From: a virus
Length of the DNA stretch: 26,669 nucleotides
Strand: one strand, 5' to 3'
Virus record (IMG/VR): IMGVR_UViG_3300048839_000750
Span: 1-26,669 of that record
Shown piece after piece: positions 13,737-21,935 of this stretch. Under the pieces are notes generated by a model. It was not told where the DNA came from. It ran no database searches and worked only from the letters and a program-made list of their open reading frames with translations. How positions within the stretch are numbered: the first letter of the stretch is position 1; each line of letters opens with the position of its first letter. The position numbers and the translations under genes were made by a program.

Positions 13737-14210
13737 ATGGCGACGTTCAGAGACGCCGACAACCGCGAGTGGAAGCTGAGGCTGACCGTGGGCCTGCTCG
13801 GCGACGTGAAGCGGGACGCGGACGTCGACCTGGGGGCGGCCATCAAGACGCCCCAGAGCATGGCCGAGATCCTGTACGCCGACCCGGCCAACCTGGTCCG
13901 CGTGCTCTGGGTGATGGTCGAGAAGCAGGCCAGAGAGGCCGGCGTGACCCCCGAGGAGTTCGGCCATGCGTTCGACGGGGAGGCCATCGAGCGGGCCGGT
14001 GAAGCGCTGCTGGAGGCGGTGGCGGATTTTTTCCCCCGGTCGGCGATCGCCCGGAAGATCAGGAGCGAGCTGCCGAAACTGCTGGAGGCGGCGGACCGGG
14101 AGATGATCGCGAAGCTGGAGGCGGTGACGAACTCGACGTCGAGCGGCTCGGGTGGGAACTCGGGGGAGTCGTCGGGATCGACCCCCGGCCCCACACCCTC
14201 CGCGAACTGA
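13737..14210 (+). CDS. Tail assembly chaperone (G-like)
   Basis: A 157-residue protein beginning MATFRDADNREWKLRLTVGL. This start, with 'VGLLGDVKRDADVDL' and 'MAEILYADPANLVRVLWVMV', 'AGVTPEEFGHAFDGEAIERA', is characteristic of the chaperones that hold the tape measure during tail assembly (gpG of lambda). GAGG is just before ATG 13737. After residue about 132 the protein is low-complexity (Ser, Gly, Thr, Pro) while another frame becomes well coding, which marks a frame overlap. A T TTT TTC heptamer at 14027-14033 is in the right phase for a -1 shift into the frame of the T-like domain. Confidence 0.75.
   Translation: MATFRDADNREWKLRLTVGLLGDVKRDADVDLGAAIKTPQSMAEILYADPANLVRVLWVMVEKQAREAGVTPEEFGHAFDGEAIERAGEALLEAVADFFPRSAIARKIRSELPKLLEAADREMIAKLEAVTNSTSSGSGGNSGESSGSTPGPTPSAN
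14027..14033 (+). promoter_or_regulatory. Candidate -1 frameshift site (T TTT TTC)
   Basis: In the chaperone frame the codons read GAT TTT TTC CCC, so the heptamer T-TTT-TTC has the canonical X-XXY-YYZ phase. After a -1 shift the frame is open without stop from 14033 to 14443. Against it: third-position G/C suggests that the normal frame is the main one until about 14130, so the overlap would be about 60 codons, longer than in lambda G/GT. Confidence 0.55.
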
Positions 14211-14215
14211 CGTGG

Positions 14216-14443
14216 ATGGCCGCCGAGCGGCGGCGCTGGTGCGGCGAGATGCTGGGCCTGCACATGGCGTGGGTCGCCGGGGTCTGGTCCGGGAAGATGC
14301 CCGACGCGGAACGACTGAACCCGTACCGCGGGCGGGGCAAGGCCGACCCGCCGAAGACGCCCGAGCAGGTCGAGCACGAGAGCGGGGCGGGCTGGGCGGC
14401 GTTCGATTGCTTCATGGGGAAGAAGTCCAAGCGGAAGGCGTGA
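14216..14443 (+). CDS. T-like domain of the tail chaperone (frameshift product)
   Basis: This is the in-frame ATG part of a frame that lies -1 to the chaperone gene and is open from 14033 to 14443. Just before the ATG the frame reads LGWELGGVVGIDPRPHTLRE, followed by LTWMAAERRRWCGEMLGLHM. 'GIDPRPHTLRELxWMAxxR' is the hallmark of the T extension of gpG-T chaperones. Because this motif starts before the ATG, translation from 14216 alone would lose it, so the real product should be a G-T fusion made by frameshifting. The fused part would recruit the tube protein. No ribosome-binding site suits an independent start. Length after the ATG is 75 residues. Confidence 0.7.
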   Translation: MAAERRRWCGEMLGLHMAWVAGVWSGKMPDAERLNPYRGRGKADPPKTPEQVEHESGAGWAAFDCFMGKKSKRKA

Positions 14444-14447
14444 TCCG

Positions 14448-16628
14448 ATGGCGGTCGGCAACGCGGGAGGCGGGGGAGCGAGTGCGGGCGCCGTGAGGGC
14501 GGGCGCCGCGTTCGTCGAGGTCTTCACCAACGACACCCGCCTGAAGCGTGGGCTCGCGCGGGCCGCCGCCCGCGTGAAGGCGTTCGGCCGGCAGATGACC
14601 GACGCGGGTTCGCAGCTCCTGAAGTTCGGGGCGACGGCGGCCGCGCCCCTGGCGCTGGCCGCGAAGGTCTTCGCCGACTTCGACGACCAGATGCGGGCGG
14701 TGAAGGCGGTCACCCAGAGCACCGGCGAGGAGTTCGTCCGGCTGACGAACAAGGCGAAGGAGTTGGGCCGGACCACGTCGTTCACCGCCGGCCAGGTCGC
14801 CGGGATCATGACCGAACTGGGCCGGGCCGGGTTCGCCGCGGACCAGATCGAGGAGATGACCGGGGCGGTGCTCGACCTGGCCCGCGCCACCGGGACGGAC
14901 GCGGTCCAGTCCTCGGGCATCATGGCCGCCACCTTGCGGCAGTTTGGCATGGGCGCCCACGAGGCGACCCGGGCGGCCGACGCCCTCACCGTGGCCGCGA
15001 ACAAGAGCTTCAACACGGTCGAGAGCCTCGGCGAGTCGCTCTCCTACGCCGGCCCCGTCGCTGCCGACTTCGGCATGTCGCTGGAGGACACCCTGGCCGT
15101 GCTCGGGGCGTTGGGCAACGCCGGCATCCAGGGCTCATCCGCCGGCACGGCGATCCGGAGATTGCTCACCCTCAGCGCCGTCGAGGCGGAAAAATTCAAG
15201 GAGATGTTCGGCGTCGAGATGGCCGACGCGGCGGGCAACCTCCGGCCGCTGGTGGACGTGCTCGACGAGATCAACGAGGCGACCAAGGATCTGGGGACCG
15301 CCGAACGCGGGGCCAAGTTCGGACAGGCGTTCGGCCTCCTGGGCGTGACCAGCGCGTCCGTGATCGGCAAGTCGGCGACCAGCGTCCGCGAACTGCGTGA
15401 GGCCCTTGATGACGCCGAGGGAACGGCGGCCCGGACCGCGAAGGAGATGGACTCGGGCATCGGCGGCGCGTTCCGCAAGTTCATGTCCGCGGCCGAGGGC
15501 GTGGCGATCGCGGTGGGCGACCGGCTCGCCCCGATGCTCATGAGGCTGGCCGACTGGCTCACCCTGATCGCCGGCAAGGTGACCGCCTGGGTGGATGCCA
15601 ACCCCGAACTCATCGAACAGGTAGCCCTGATCACCGCCGGCGTGCTGGGGGCAGGGGCCGCCCTGGTGGCCGCCGGGACGGCCGCCGCCGCGCTGGGCGC
15701 GATCTTCGCCGGGCTGGCCGCCGTGGTCGGCGTCGTGGGCTCGCTGCTGGGGACGATCTTCTCGCCGGTGGGGATCGCGGTCGCCGCCGTGGTCGCACTG
15801 CTGGCGGTGTTCTTCACGCAGTTCGAAACGGGCCGTCAACTGGCCGGCAGGTTCGCGGACGCCTGGTCGGACGTGGTCGGCGTGTTCGCGAAGGCGTGGG
15901 GCGGCATCACCGCCGCGATCCAGAAGGGGGATCTGAAGCTGGCGTTCGAGATCGCCGTCGCCGGGCTGAAGGTGGTCTGGTGGAAAGCCATGATCGAGCT
16001 GCGCAAGGCGTGGGACGGGCTCGGGGCGTTCATGATCGACGTCTGGAAGGAACGGACGCTGATGATCAAGAACGCCATCTTCGACCTGATCGACTTCGCC
16101 CGTCGCAACGGCAAGCTGCTGGTGAAGGCCCTGTTCGGCGGGTCGGCGGTCCTGTACGAGATGCTCGCCGGCGGGGGCGGGGGCGGGGACGTGTCCGCCG
16201 AGGTCGCGGCCGCGCGGGCGGCTCTCGGCGGCGGGGGCGGCGGCGGGGGATTAATCCCGACCGTCGAGGAACTGACCGCCAACATGAAGAAGGCCGAGGA
16301 CGCCCTGAACAAGCTGATCGAGAGGGCCAACAGGCCCGACCCGGTCGAGGAAGGGGCACTCCTGGCGGGCCTGGCCGGCAACGCACTGCGGCAGGGGTTC
16401 GACCTGCTCGCCGGGCTCAAGCCGCAACAGGTCCGCAAACTCCAGGAGGTCGGCGAGCAGGTGGGCCAACTGGCCGCGTCCGTGAAGGGCGTGTCGGCCG
16501 GCTCCGGGAACCTCCAGCGGCAGCTCGGGATCGGCGAGGGCGTCAAGGTCCAGGACCAGATCCTGGAAGAGAACAAGAAGCAGAACGAGAAGCTCGACAA
16601 GCTGGCTCGGGCGCTGGCGTTCGGGTGA
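14448..16628 (+). CDS. Tape measure protein (TP901 type)
   Basis: A 726-residue protein that sets tail length and is ejected ahead of DNA. Residues about 75-330 match the TP901-family core: FADFDDQMRAVKAVTQSTGE, 'LGRTTSFTAGQVAGIMTELG', 'VQSSGIMAATLRQFGM', 'NTVESLGESLSYAGPVAADF' and 'IQGSSAGTAIRRLLTL'. Residues about 390-465 are hydrophobic (several stretches of A, V, G, L) and could insert in the host membrane at ejection. After that come a Gly-rich linker (GGGGGGGLIP region near 600) and a coiled-coil C-terminus. At about 0.15 nm per residue, a rule for this family, the tail would be around 110 nm long. It follows the chaperone genes, as expected. The Shine-Dalgarno is weak. Confidence 0.9.
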   Translation: MAVGNAGGGGASAGAVRAGAAFVEVFTNDTRLKRGLARAAARVKAFGRQMTDAGSQLLKFGATAAAPLALAAKVFADFDDQMRAVKAVTQSTGEEFVRLTNKAKELGRTTSFTAGQVAGIMTELGRAGFAADQIEEMTGAVLDLARATGTDAVQSSGIMAATLRQFGMGAHEATRAADALTVAANKSFNTVESLGESLSYAGPVAADFGMSLEDTLAVLGALGNAGIQGSSAGTAIRRLLTLSAVEAEKFKEMFGVEMADAAGNLRPLVDVLDEINEATKDLGTAERGAKFGQAFGLLGVTSASVIGKSATSVRELREALDDAEGTAARTAKEMDSGIGGAFRKFMSAAEGVAIAVGDRLAPMLMRLADWLTLIAGKVTAWVDANPELIEQVALITAGVLGAGAALVAAGTAAAALGAIFAGLAAVVGVVGSLLGTIFSPVGIAVAAVVALLAVFFTQFETGRQLAGRFADAWSDVVGVFAKAWGGITAAIQKGDLKLAFEIAVAGLKVVWWKAMIELRKAWDGLGAFMIDVWKERTLMIKNAIFDLIDFARRNGKLLVKALFGGSAVLYEMLAGGGGGGDVSAEVAAARAALGGGGGGGGLIPTVEELTANMKKAEDALNKLIERANRPDPVEEGALLAGLAGNALRQGFDLLAGLKPQQVRKLQEVGEQVGQLAASVKGVSAGSGNLQRQLGIGEGVKVQDQILEENKKQNEKLDKLARALAFG

Positions 16629-16635
16629 TTGATTC

Positions 16636-17508
16636 ATGGCGACGCGGACATACGAACTGTACGACAGCCGCGAGGTGACCAACGGGTTCGACGGCCCGTC
16701 CGCCCGGCTGAAGTTCCGCACGCTGGAGGCGGCCGACGAGATCGAGGCCATCGCCTCCGTGTCGGCCGTCGCCCCGTCCGCGTTCAACGGCCTGCCGCTC
16801 AAGACGTACACCCTGACCCCGCTGGGCGGCGGGGCCTGGACGACCGAGGCGAACTACGCCCCGAAGGACTCCGCCCCGATCGACGGCCAGGGCAACCCGG
16901 CCGACCCGCCGGAGTCACCCGGCGAACCGGCGGGCGACGAACCGCTGACGGACGAGTACAGCTTCGACACCTCGGGCGGCACGATCCACATCACCCAGTC
17001 GGTGGCGACGCGCGAGGCGAAGGGGCGGGACGGCGACCAGGCCGCGGACTTCGGCCGGGCGATCGGCGTGTCGAAGGACGGCGTCGCCGGCACGGACGTC
17101 ATCTCCCCGAAGCTGGAGTTCTCGGTCACCAAGGAAGTGGAGTACGTCACCCTCGACTACGTCCGGGTGTTGCGAGACCTGACCGCGACCACGAACAAGG
17201 AACCGTTCCTCGGTTTCCAGGCCGGGGAGGTGTTGTTCACCGGGGCCAAGGGCTCACGGCAGGGCGGGCCGTGGAAGGTGCAGTATTCGTTCCTGACCGC
17301 GAAGAACCGCGACCTGGTCGTGATCGTGCCCGGCGCGAACGCAAACGACCCGCCGATTTTGTCGCTGCCGAACGTCCGGGGGCATGACTACGTGTGGGTG
17401 ACCTACGAGGACGCCGAGGACGAGGGCGAGCTGATCCAGCGACCCAGGGCGGCCTACGCCGAGCAGGTGTACGAGGAAGGCGACTTCACCAAGCTTGGGA
17501 TCACATGA
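16636..17508 (+). CDS. Unknown tail/baseplate protein
   Basis: A 290-residue protein starting MATRTYELYDSREVTNGFDG. The N-terminal third has short beta-strands (ARLKFRTLEAADEIEAIASV, LKTYTLTPLGGGAWTTEANY); a Pro-rich linker (about 88-104) leads to a larger beta-rich domain with 'YSFDTSGGTIHITQSVATRE' and 'WKVQYSFLTAKNRDLVVIVP'. It ends 'YVWVTYEDAEDEGELIQRPR', acidic. The gene stands directly behind the tape measure, where distal tail or baseplate genes occur in siphoviruses, so a distal-tail role is the likely one. I do not recognise the family. The stop overlaps the glycosyltransferase start by four bases (ATGA). Confidence 0.65.
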   Translation: MATRTYELYDSREVTNGFDGPSARLKFRTLEAADEIEAIASVSAVAPSAFNGLPLKTYTLTPLGGGAWTTEANYAPKDSAPIDGQGNPADPPESPGEPAGDEPLTDEYSFDTSGGTIHITQSVATREAKGRDGDQAADFGRAIGVSKDGVAGTDVISPKLEFSVTKEVEYVTLDYVRVLRDLTATTNKEPFLGFQAGEVLFTGAKGSRQGGPWKVQYSFLTAKNRDLVVIVPGANANDPPILSLPNVRGHDYVWVTYEDAEDEGELIQRPRAAYAEQVYEEGDFTKLGIT

Positions 17509-18437
17509 GCGTGACCGCCGAGGAGATCCGGGAATTCCAGCTCGCCGGCGACATGGCGTACCAGCTCGCCCGGGTCGAGGAGTGCCCGCGCGAATGCTCC
17601 GGCGACGGGTGCGTGATCGTCGGGGGAGGCCGCTACCTGATCTCGGCCTACGTCACGGCCCGGATGCTCCGGCTGCACGCCCCGTGGATGCCCGCCCAGG
17701 TCTGGCACCTCGGGCCCGCGGAGATGCCCCCGGAGTGGGGCCAGCGGTTCGCCGAGCTGCGAGTCGAGCCGGTGGACGCCTTCACGATCGGGGGTGATCA
17801 CGCGCCCGGCGGGTACGCCCTGAAGGCGTTCGCTGTCGAGCGATGTCCGTGGGAGCGGGTGCTCATGCTCGACGCGGACAGCTACCCGGTGGCGCCGCTG
17901 GATGGGCTGTTCGGCTGCTCCCGTGCCGACGCCCACGGGGCGGTGTTCTACCCCGACGCCCCGTTCACCGACCGCTGGACCGACTGGGACTTCTGGGGCG
18001 TGAAGCCCTACGGGCCGGCGTGCGGCTGGGAGACGGGGCAATACCTGATCGACAAGCGGCGGCACTGGCCGGTGCTGCGTCTGGCTCGCTGGTACGACGA
18101 GCAGGGCGAGTTGTGCTACCGGAAGGGACCGGAGGACCCGCGAGGCGATCACGGCGACAAGGGACCGTGGCGAGTGGCGTTCGCTCGGTTCCGCCGGGAG
18201 CCGGCGTTCTACTCGACGTTCCTCTCCTACTGGCCTCCGGCGGTAGTGCATCCTGGACCGAATGGGAGGCCGCTGTTTGTGCACCGCACCAGGGACAAGT
18301 TCCGACTTACCCCGAAAGCGGATTGGACGACCGGCCAACTGTACCCGACGAATCGGTTCGTGCCCGAGCTGCCCGGCGAGAAGGACGCATGGGCTGCCTA
18401 CTTCGACGTGATCGAATCACAGATCGGAGGGGCGTGA
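17505..18437 (+). CDS. Putative GT-A glycosyltransferase (DxD motif)
   Basis: A 310-residue protein. The N-terminal part reads VIVGGGRYLISAYVTARMLR (a Rossmann-like sugar-nucleotide segment), then 'MPAQVWHLGPAEMPPEW' and 'KAFAVERCPWERVLMLDADS', with the metal/nucleotide-binding DAD at residues 123-125, followed by 'PLDGLFGCSRADAHGAVFYP'. This order (…LK..A...S..E.VL.LDAD..P...) matches the mannosyltransferase MNN1-type and related GT-A transferases. 'WETGQYLIDKRRHWPVL' agrees with the 'xSGQxxIDK' acceptor-side block of that group. It probably adds a sugar to a phage structural protein or to a host surface sugar. ATG 17505 overlaps the previous stop. Specificity cannot be read from the sequence. 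Confidence 0.75.
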   Translation: MSVTAEEIREFQLAGDMAYQLARVEECPRECSGDGCVIVGGGRYLISAYVTARMLRLHAPWMPAQVWHLGPAEMPPEWGQRFAELRVEPVDAFTIGGDHAPGGYALKAFAVERCPWERVLMLDADSYPVAPLDGLFGCSRADAHGAVFYPDAPFTDRWTDWDFWGVKPYGPACGWETGQYLIDKRRHWPVLRLARWYDEQGELCYRKGPEDPRGDHGDKGPWRVAFARFRREPAFYSTFLSYWPPAVVHPGPNGRPLFVHRTRDKFRLTPKADWTTGQLYPTNRFVPELPGEKDAWAAYFDVIESQIGGA

Positions 18438-18438
18438 C

Positions 18439-19959
18439 GTGGCAAACTCAGCGGGACTGCTCAACGACCGCAAGACACCGGGCGATCCGCTCCACATCGA
18501 CGCACGGACCTGGAATGCCCTGATCGAGGCGGCCCGGAAGGTGCTCGGCCCGGGCGCCGGCGACCTGGCCGGCGGGGAACTGCTGTCCCGCTTGTACCCG
18601 CGCACGACGGTGCTGGCCCGCAACGACACCGGGGGCGACCTGGCGAACCGGGCGGTCCTGCAGCTCGGCTCCCCGGTGGTCGATCCGGGGGACTCGCCGC
18701 TGGCGTTCTCGGGTCGCCCGGCGTTCGTGGGCGACGCCCCGTCTGCCGACTATGTCCGCTTCGTCGTCGGCCTGGAACCGGCCAAGTCGGGGGCGTTCCT
18801 GCGTGCGGTGCTGGGCGGGATCGCCGTCGCGAACGTCGAAGTCGAGGACACCTCCCACGCGTTCGCGCATGCCTCCGAGAACGATTCCGGGAAGCTGGTG
18901 TCGGGCGTCGCGGGGCAGGCCGAGATCCTGTGGCGGGAGACGGAATCGACCGGGGAACAGACGTGCGTGGTGCTGCTGAAGGACGGGACGTCGTGCTGCG
19001 AGGAATGCGGCGGCATCCCGAACGCGCCGCTGGCGTACTGGCTGTCGTGGCCGACCGGCGTGGACGGCTCCATTACGGGGACGAAAGGCGAAGCGGTTCG
19101 GTACATCTGGCTCGGGTGCAACAACGCTGACAGTCTGACGCTCGATCCGTCGCACCCGCTGTACGCGGCGAGTCCGCTCTATTGCAGCCAGATCCAGCTT
19201 AACGGCGGCTTTAACCAACTGAACGGTCAGGTGGTTCTGCTCGGGTACATCCCGGACGAATACAGCGAGGTCACGCACGAGGGGTACTGGCACCTCTGGG
19301 TGCAGGACAATCCGCTGAGTGGCGGCGACGGCACCGGGGCGACGGCGACCGCCAAATGGCGTTCCTCGCCGGTGGCGAACGGCAGTCGCTTCCTGCCCGG
19401 ATCTTCGCACTTGTGGACCGCCGGCGGATGGCCGGACCTGAACCGGATCTACCCGGAGATTGACCCGGAAGAAGAGACGCCCACATACGCGGAACGGGTC
19501 GAAGTGATCGCAGACCGGGACGGGGGTCGCGGCGTGTTCCTGCGCAACATCACCGCCGGTACCGGGCTGTCCGTCGCCTACCCCATGCCGTCGGGCGTCA
19601 TGGCGGGGGCGAGGTTTTCCGAGAGCGATTTCGACGACCTCGTCGCGGCGAACGGCGGCAACCAGCCACACACGATCAAGATCGGCCTGGCGACGTCCGG
19701 CAACTATATCACCGCGTCGATGCTCGGCAGCGACAGCGTCACGACGGCCAAGATCGTGGACGGGGCGGTCACGCAGGCCAAGATCGCGAACGGGGCGGTG
19801 GGCACGTCCCAACTCGCCCTGAACTCGATCGGCGCCGGGAACATCATCGACGGCCAGGTCGGCACGTCGGAACTGGCGAACGGCGCGGTGACCGCCGCCA
19901 AGATCGCGGACGGGGCGGCGTTCAAGAGCGGCGACACTCTCGACGGGGGTACCTTCTGA
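18439..19959 (+). CDS. Tail fibre / baseplate protein with AKI-DGAV repeats
   Basis: A 506-residue protein, GTG start with GGAGGGG upstream. The first 170 residues contain 'LLNDRKTPGDPLHIDARTWN' and strand-rich sequence (a base that attaches to the tail). A Cys cluster, 'CCEECGG', occurs at about residue 190. The centre (about 200-400) is beta-rich. The C-terminus is a repeat region: DSVTTAKIVDGAVTQAKIAN, 'VGTSQLALNSIGAGNIIDGQ', 'VGTSELANGAVTAAKIADGA', typical of trimeric tail-fibre shafts. Its likely job is host contact. The stop overlaps the next gene's start (TGATG). Confidence 0.75.
   Translation: MANSAGLLNDRKTPGDPLHIDARTWNALIEAARKVLGPGAGDLAGGELLSRLYPRTTVLARNDTGGDLANRAVLQLGSPVVDPGDSPLAFSGRPAFVGDAPSADYVRFVVGLEPAKSGAFLRAVLGGIAVANVEVEDTSHAFAHASENDSGKLVSGVAGQAEILWRETESTGEQTCVVLLKDGTSCCEECGGIPNAPLAYWLSWPTGVDGSITGTKGEAVRYIWLGCNNADSLTLDPSHPLYAASPLYCSQIQLNGGFNQLNGQVVLLGYIPDEYSEVTHEGYWHLWVQDNPLSGGDGTGATATAKWRSSPVANGSRFLPGSSHLWTAGGWPDLNRIYPEIDPEEETPTYAERVEVIADRDGGRGVFLRNITAGTGLSVAYPMPSGVMAGARFSESDFDDLVAANGGNQPHTIKIGLATSGNYITASMLGSDSVTTAKIVDGAVTQAKIANGAVGTSQLALNSIGAGNIIDGQVGTSELANGAVTAAKIADGAAFKSGDTLDGGTF
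19733..19920 (+). repeat. Fibre-shaft repeat units at the end of the fibre gene
   Basis: The coding sequence repeats a unit of about 9-10 codons ('TAKIVDGAV', 'QAKIANGAV', 'TSQLALNSI', 'AGNIIDGQV', 'TSELANGAV', 'AAKIADGAA'), giving near-identical DNA such as AAGATCGCGAACGGGGCGGT. Such units can change number by slippage, altering shaft length. Confidence 0.55.
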
Positions 19960-20789
19960 TGTCCACCATTCCCGGCACCATCCTGCTCAAGCGGGGCGAG
20001 GAAGCCAACCTGCCCACGCTCGCGGCGGGCGAGCCGGCGTTCACGACCGACTCGCACAAGCTGTTCGTCGGCGACGGCTCGACCAACCACGAGATCGGCG
20101 GCACGGGCGGTACCGTTACCAGCATCGACGTCTCCGGCGGCACCACGGGTCTGACGTTCAGTGGCGGGCCGGTCACGTCGTCGGGCACGATCACGATGGC
20201 GGGCACACTGGCCGTGGCGAACGGCGGCACCGGGGCCACGTCCCTGACCGCGTACAACGTGTTGGTCGGCAACGGCACGTCGGCGGTCGCCGCCGTCGCC
20301 CCGTCCACGGCGGGCCACGTTCTCACGGACAACGGGGCGAGTGCCAATCCGAGCTTTCGGGCGTTGCCGACCGACTCGAACGGATACGACGAGGCCGCAC
20401 TCAACACCAACCTGGACAGCTCGCCCGACACCTGGACTGACACCGGGGCGGAGTTCACCGCCCCGTCTACGGGCGACTACCTCGTCGCCGCCACCGTGCG
20501 GTATGGGCTCGGTCTTTCGTCCGGGATGGCCGCCATCCGCTGCCGACTCTACAACTTCACCGATTCGGCCGTGGTCACCGGCTCGGAGTTTCAGCCAGTC
20601 CAGGTGGACGACACCGTGAAGCGACTGGGCACCAGTAGTCACACGTTCGTGGCGGCCTTAACGTCGGGCAAGAACTACCGACTTCAGGCCGTCGCCGCCG
20701 ACCTTGTTTCTGCTTCGTTAACCGGGGCGGACGTTACATCCGACTCCGACGGCCGGACGGCGATCAGCTATGTGAAGCTATCCGACTGA
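19959..20789 (+). CDS. Tail fibre / receptor-binding protein (Mtd-N-like head)
   Basis: A 276-residue protein. The first 50 residues, ILLKRGEEANLPTLAAGEPA and FTTDSHKLFVGDGSTNHEI, match the N-terminal domain of major-tropism-determinant-type fibres ('RGxxxNxPxLxxGExxxxTDxxxLxVGDGxxxxxI'). A Gly/Thr/Ser-rich shaft follows (TVTSIDVSGGTTGLTFSGGP, 'VANGGTGATSLTAYNVLVGN'), and the C-terminal 130 residues look like a C1q-type jelly roll ('FTAPSTGDYLVAATVRYG', 'NYRLQAVAADLVSASLTGAD'). It is likely a host-receptor-binding tip. I see no reverse transcriptase or template repeat in the window, so no retroelement-based diversification can be claimed. Start overlaps the previous stop (TGATG). Confidence 0.8.
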   Translation: MSTIPGTILLKRGEEANLPTLAAGEPAFTTDSHKLFVGDGSTNHEIGGTGGTVTSIDVSGGTTGLTFSGGPVTSSGTITMAGTLAVANGGTGATSLTAYNVLVGNGTSAVAAVAPSTAGHVLTDNGASANPSFRALPTDSNGYDEAALNTNLDSSPDTWTDTGAEFTAPSTGDYLVAATVRYGLGLSSGMAAIRCRLYNFTDSAVVTGSEFQPVQVDDTVKRLGTSSHTFVAALTSGKNYRLQAVAADLVSASLTGADVTSDSDGRTAISYVKLSD

Positions 20790-20830
20790 TCGCCCTGCTG
20801 TGCCCGGGGCCGTCAGACTGGAATGAACGG

Positions 20831-20920
20831 ATGAGCGAGCCGACGCCGAGCGCCGACGACCTGACCGCCCGCGTGAACCAGACGAGAAAGGCCCTGCCAT
20901 GCCGACCGAGACTGAGTTGA
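20831..20920 (+). CDS. Very small open frame (29 aa), doubtful
   Basis: ATG at 20831 opens a 29-codon frame (MSEPTPSADDLTARVNQTRK, then ALPCRPRLS) ending at TGA 20920, overlapping the start of the next gene by 22 bases. A weak GGA precedes it. A translated leader could couple expression of the following gene; it might also be a chance frame. The remaining 40 bases of the gap after 20789 hold nothing I can name. Confidence 0.3.
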   Translation: MSEPTPSADDLTARVNQTRKALPCRPRLS

Positions 20921-21282
20921 CCACCGCGGGCGTTTTGTTCGCGATCCTGAGCGCGTTCGGTACATTCGTCGGCGTCATGGCCCGGGTGATCTGGGTGCGA
21001 CTGTTCGGCGCGGAGCACGGGCTGATTACGCACGCGGCGAGTGCCCACCTCAAACTGGTGGCGACGCTGCAAAAAAACCTGGACGCCCAGACGGTCCACA
21101 TCACGCGCCAGACGGAAATCCTGGCCCGGATCGAGGTCAACACTACGCGGGCGATTGAGGAGATTCTGGGGCACCGGCGAGATTACCACGCCTCCCGCGA
21201 CCACGCTGATCACCTGACCGACAGACCCGACGGCGGAATCGCCGCCAACCACTGCCCCGAAAATCCCGGAGGTCGATCGTGA
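20899..21282 (+). CDS. One-TM membrane protein, holin candidate
   Basis: A 127-residue protein with one clear membrane segment, TAGVLFAILSAFGTFVGVMA (about 9-28), followed by a coiled-coil-like region ('LKLVATLQKNLDAQTVHITR', 'EILARIEVNTTRAIEEILGH') and a charged C-terminus. This form, a short N-terminal anchor plus a cytoplasmic helix, occurs in holin or holin-like phage proteins and in tail-associated membrane proteins. AAAGG lies before ATG 20899, and the stop overlaps the next GTG (GTGA). The place, right after the fibres and before a protease gene, agrees with a lysis gene, but a single membrane segment fits only class III holins. Confidence 0.55.
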   Translation: MPTETELTTAGVLFAILSAFGTFVGVMARVIWVRLFGAEHGLITHAASAHLKLVATLQKNLDAQTVHITRQTEILARIEVNTTRAIEEILGHRRDYHASRDHADHLTDRPDGGIAANHCPENPGGRS

Positions 21283-21935
21283 GACGTTTCGCCGCCAGTT
21301 GCGCGGTCCTGCTGGCGTTTTGTGCCGGCGCCTGGGGTCAGCCGATCAGCGGGCCGGGCGAGTTCCCGGAGCACACGATCGGCACCTACAAGGTGGCCAC
21401 GACGGGACAGTTGGCGATCAAGATCCCGCCGGGCCTGTCGGTCCACAAGCACGCCGACTGCTGGTGCGTGACCGGCAAGCCCGGATTGTACGAGTTCGAG
21501 GGCTGGTGGGTCGATTTCGACGCCCGCAAGATCGAGCCCGTGGGCCTGACGATCCGCATCACAGGCGACAACCCGCCCGAGCCGGAACCCGGGCCGGGGC
21601 CACAACCCGGCCCGGCTGACGAGTTCACCGAGTCGATCAAGCGGGCGTACCGGGCGGACCTGGACTCGAAGAAGGCGGAATCGCTCCGCGGGCTGGAGTC
21701 GCTGTATCGCACCACCAGGCCGGGCGATTACGCCAACGCCGGAGCGCTGTTCCTGGCCATGAAGGCCGAGGCCAACCGGCTCGGGGTGGCGGGCAAACTG
21801 CCCGGCGTACAGGCGGTGATCCAGCCGGAGTTGAAGAAGTACCTGCCGACCGACCCGGCGGCGTCGTTCGACCCGGCGATGGTGTCGGGCGTGTTCGGGA
21901 AGATCGCGGACGCCCTGAAGGAGGCCGGCAAATGA
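21279..21935 (+). CDS. Secreted protein of unknown function
   Basis: A 218-residue protein with a signal peptide (MRRFAASCAVLLAFCAGAWG, likely cut after A-W-G). The next part, about 20-95, is beta-rich ('FPEHTIGTYKVATTGQLAIK', 'ADCWCVTGKPGLYEFEGWWV'), resembling a small immunoglobulin-like fold. A Pro/Glu/Gly linker (about 97-113, PPEPEPGPGPQPGP) leads to a helical C-terminal domain ('DEFTESIKRAYRADLDSKKA'). GTG 21279 has GGAGG upstream and overlaps the previous stop. It lies between the holin-like and the protease gene (ATGA overlap). It may act in the periplasm during lysis; family unknown. Confidence 0.65.
   Translation: MRRFAASCAVLLAFCAGAWGQPISGPGEFPEHTIGTYKVATTGQLAIKIPPGLSVHKHADCWCVTGKPGLYEFEGWWVDFDARKIEPVGLTIRITGDNPPEPEPGPGPQPGPADEFTESIKRAYRADLDSKKAESLRGLESLYRTTRPGDYANAGALFLAMKAEANRLGVAGKLPGVQAVIQPELKKYLPTDPAASFDPAMVSGVFGKIADALKEAGK

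Noticed and set aside
13295-15016. 573-codon minus-strand frame
   Set aside because: It lies opposite the gp10-like, chaperone and tape measure genes, all with family patterns; the product is Ala/Ser/Arg low-complexity.
19959-20789. Diversity-generating retroelement target, suggested by the Mtd-like N-terminus
   Set aside because: There is no reverse transcriptase, accessory gene or template repeat in the window, and the C-terminus is not a C-type lectin.
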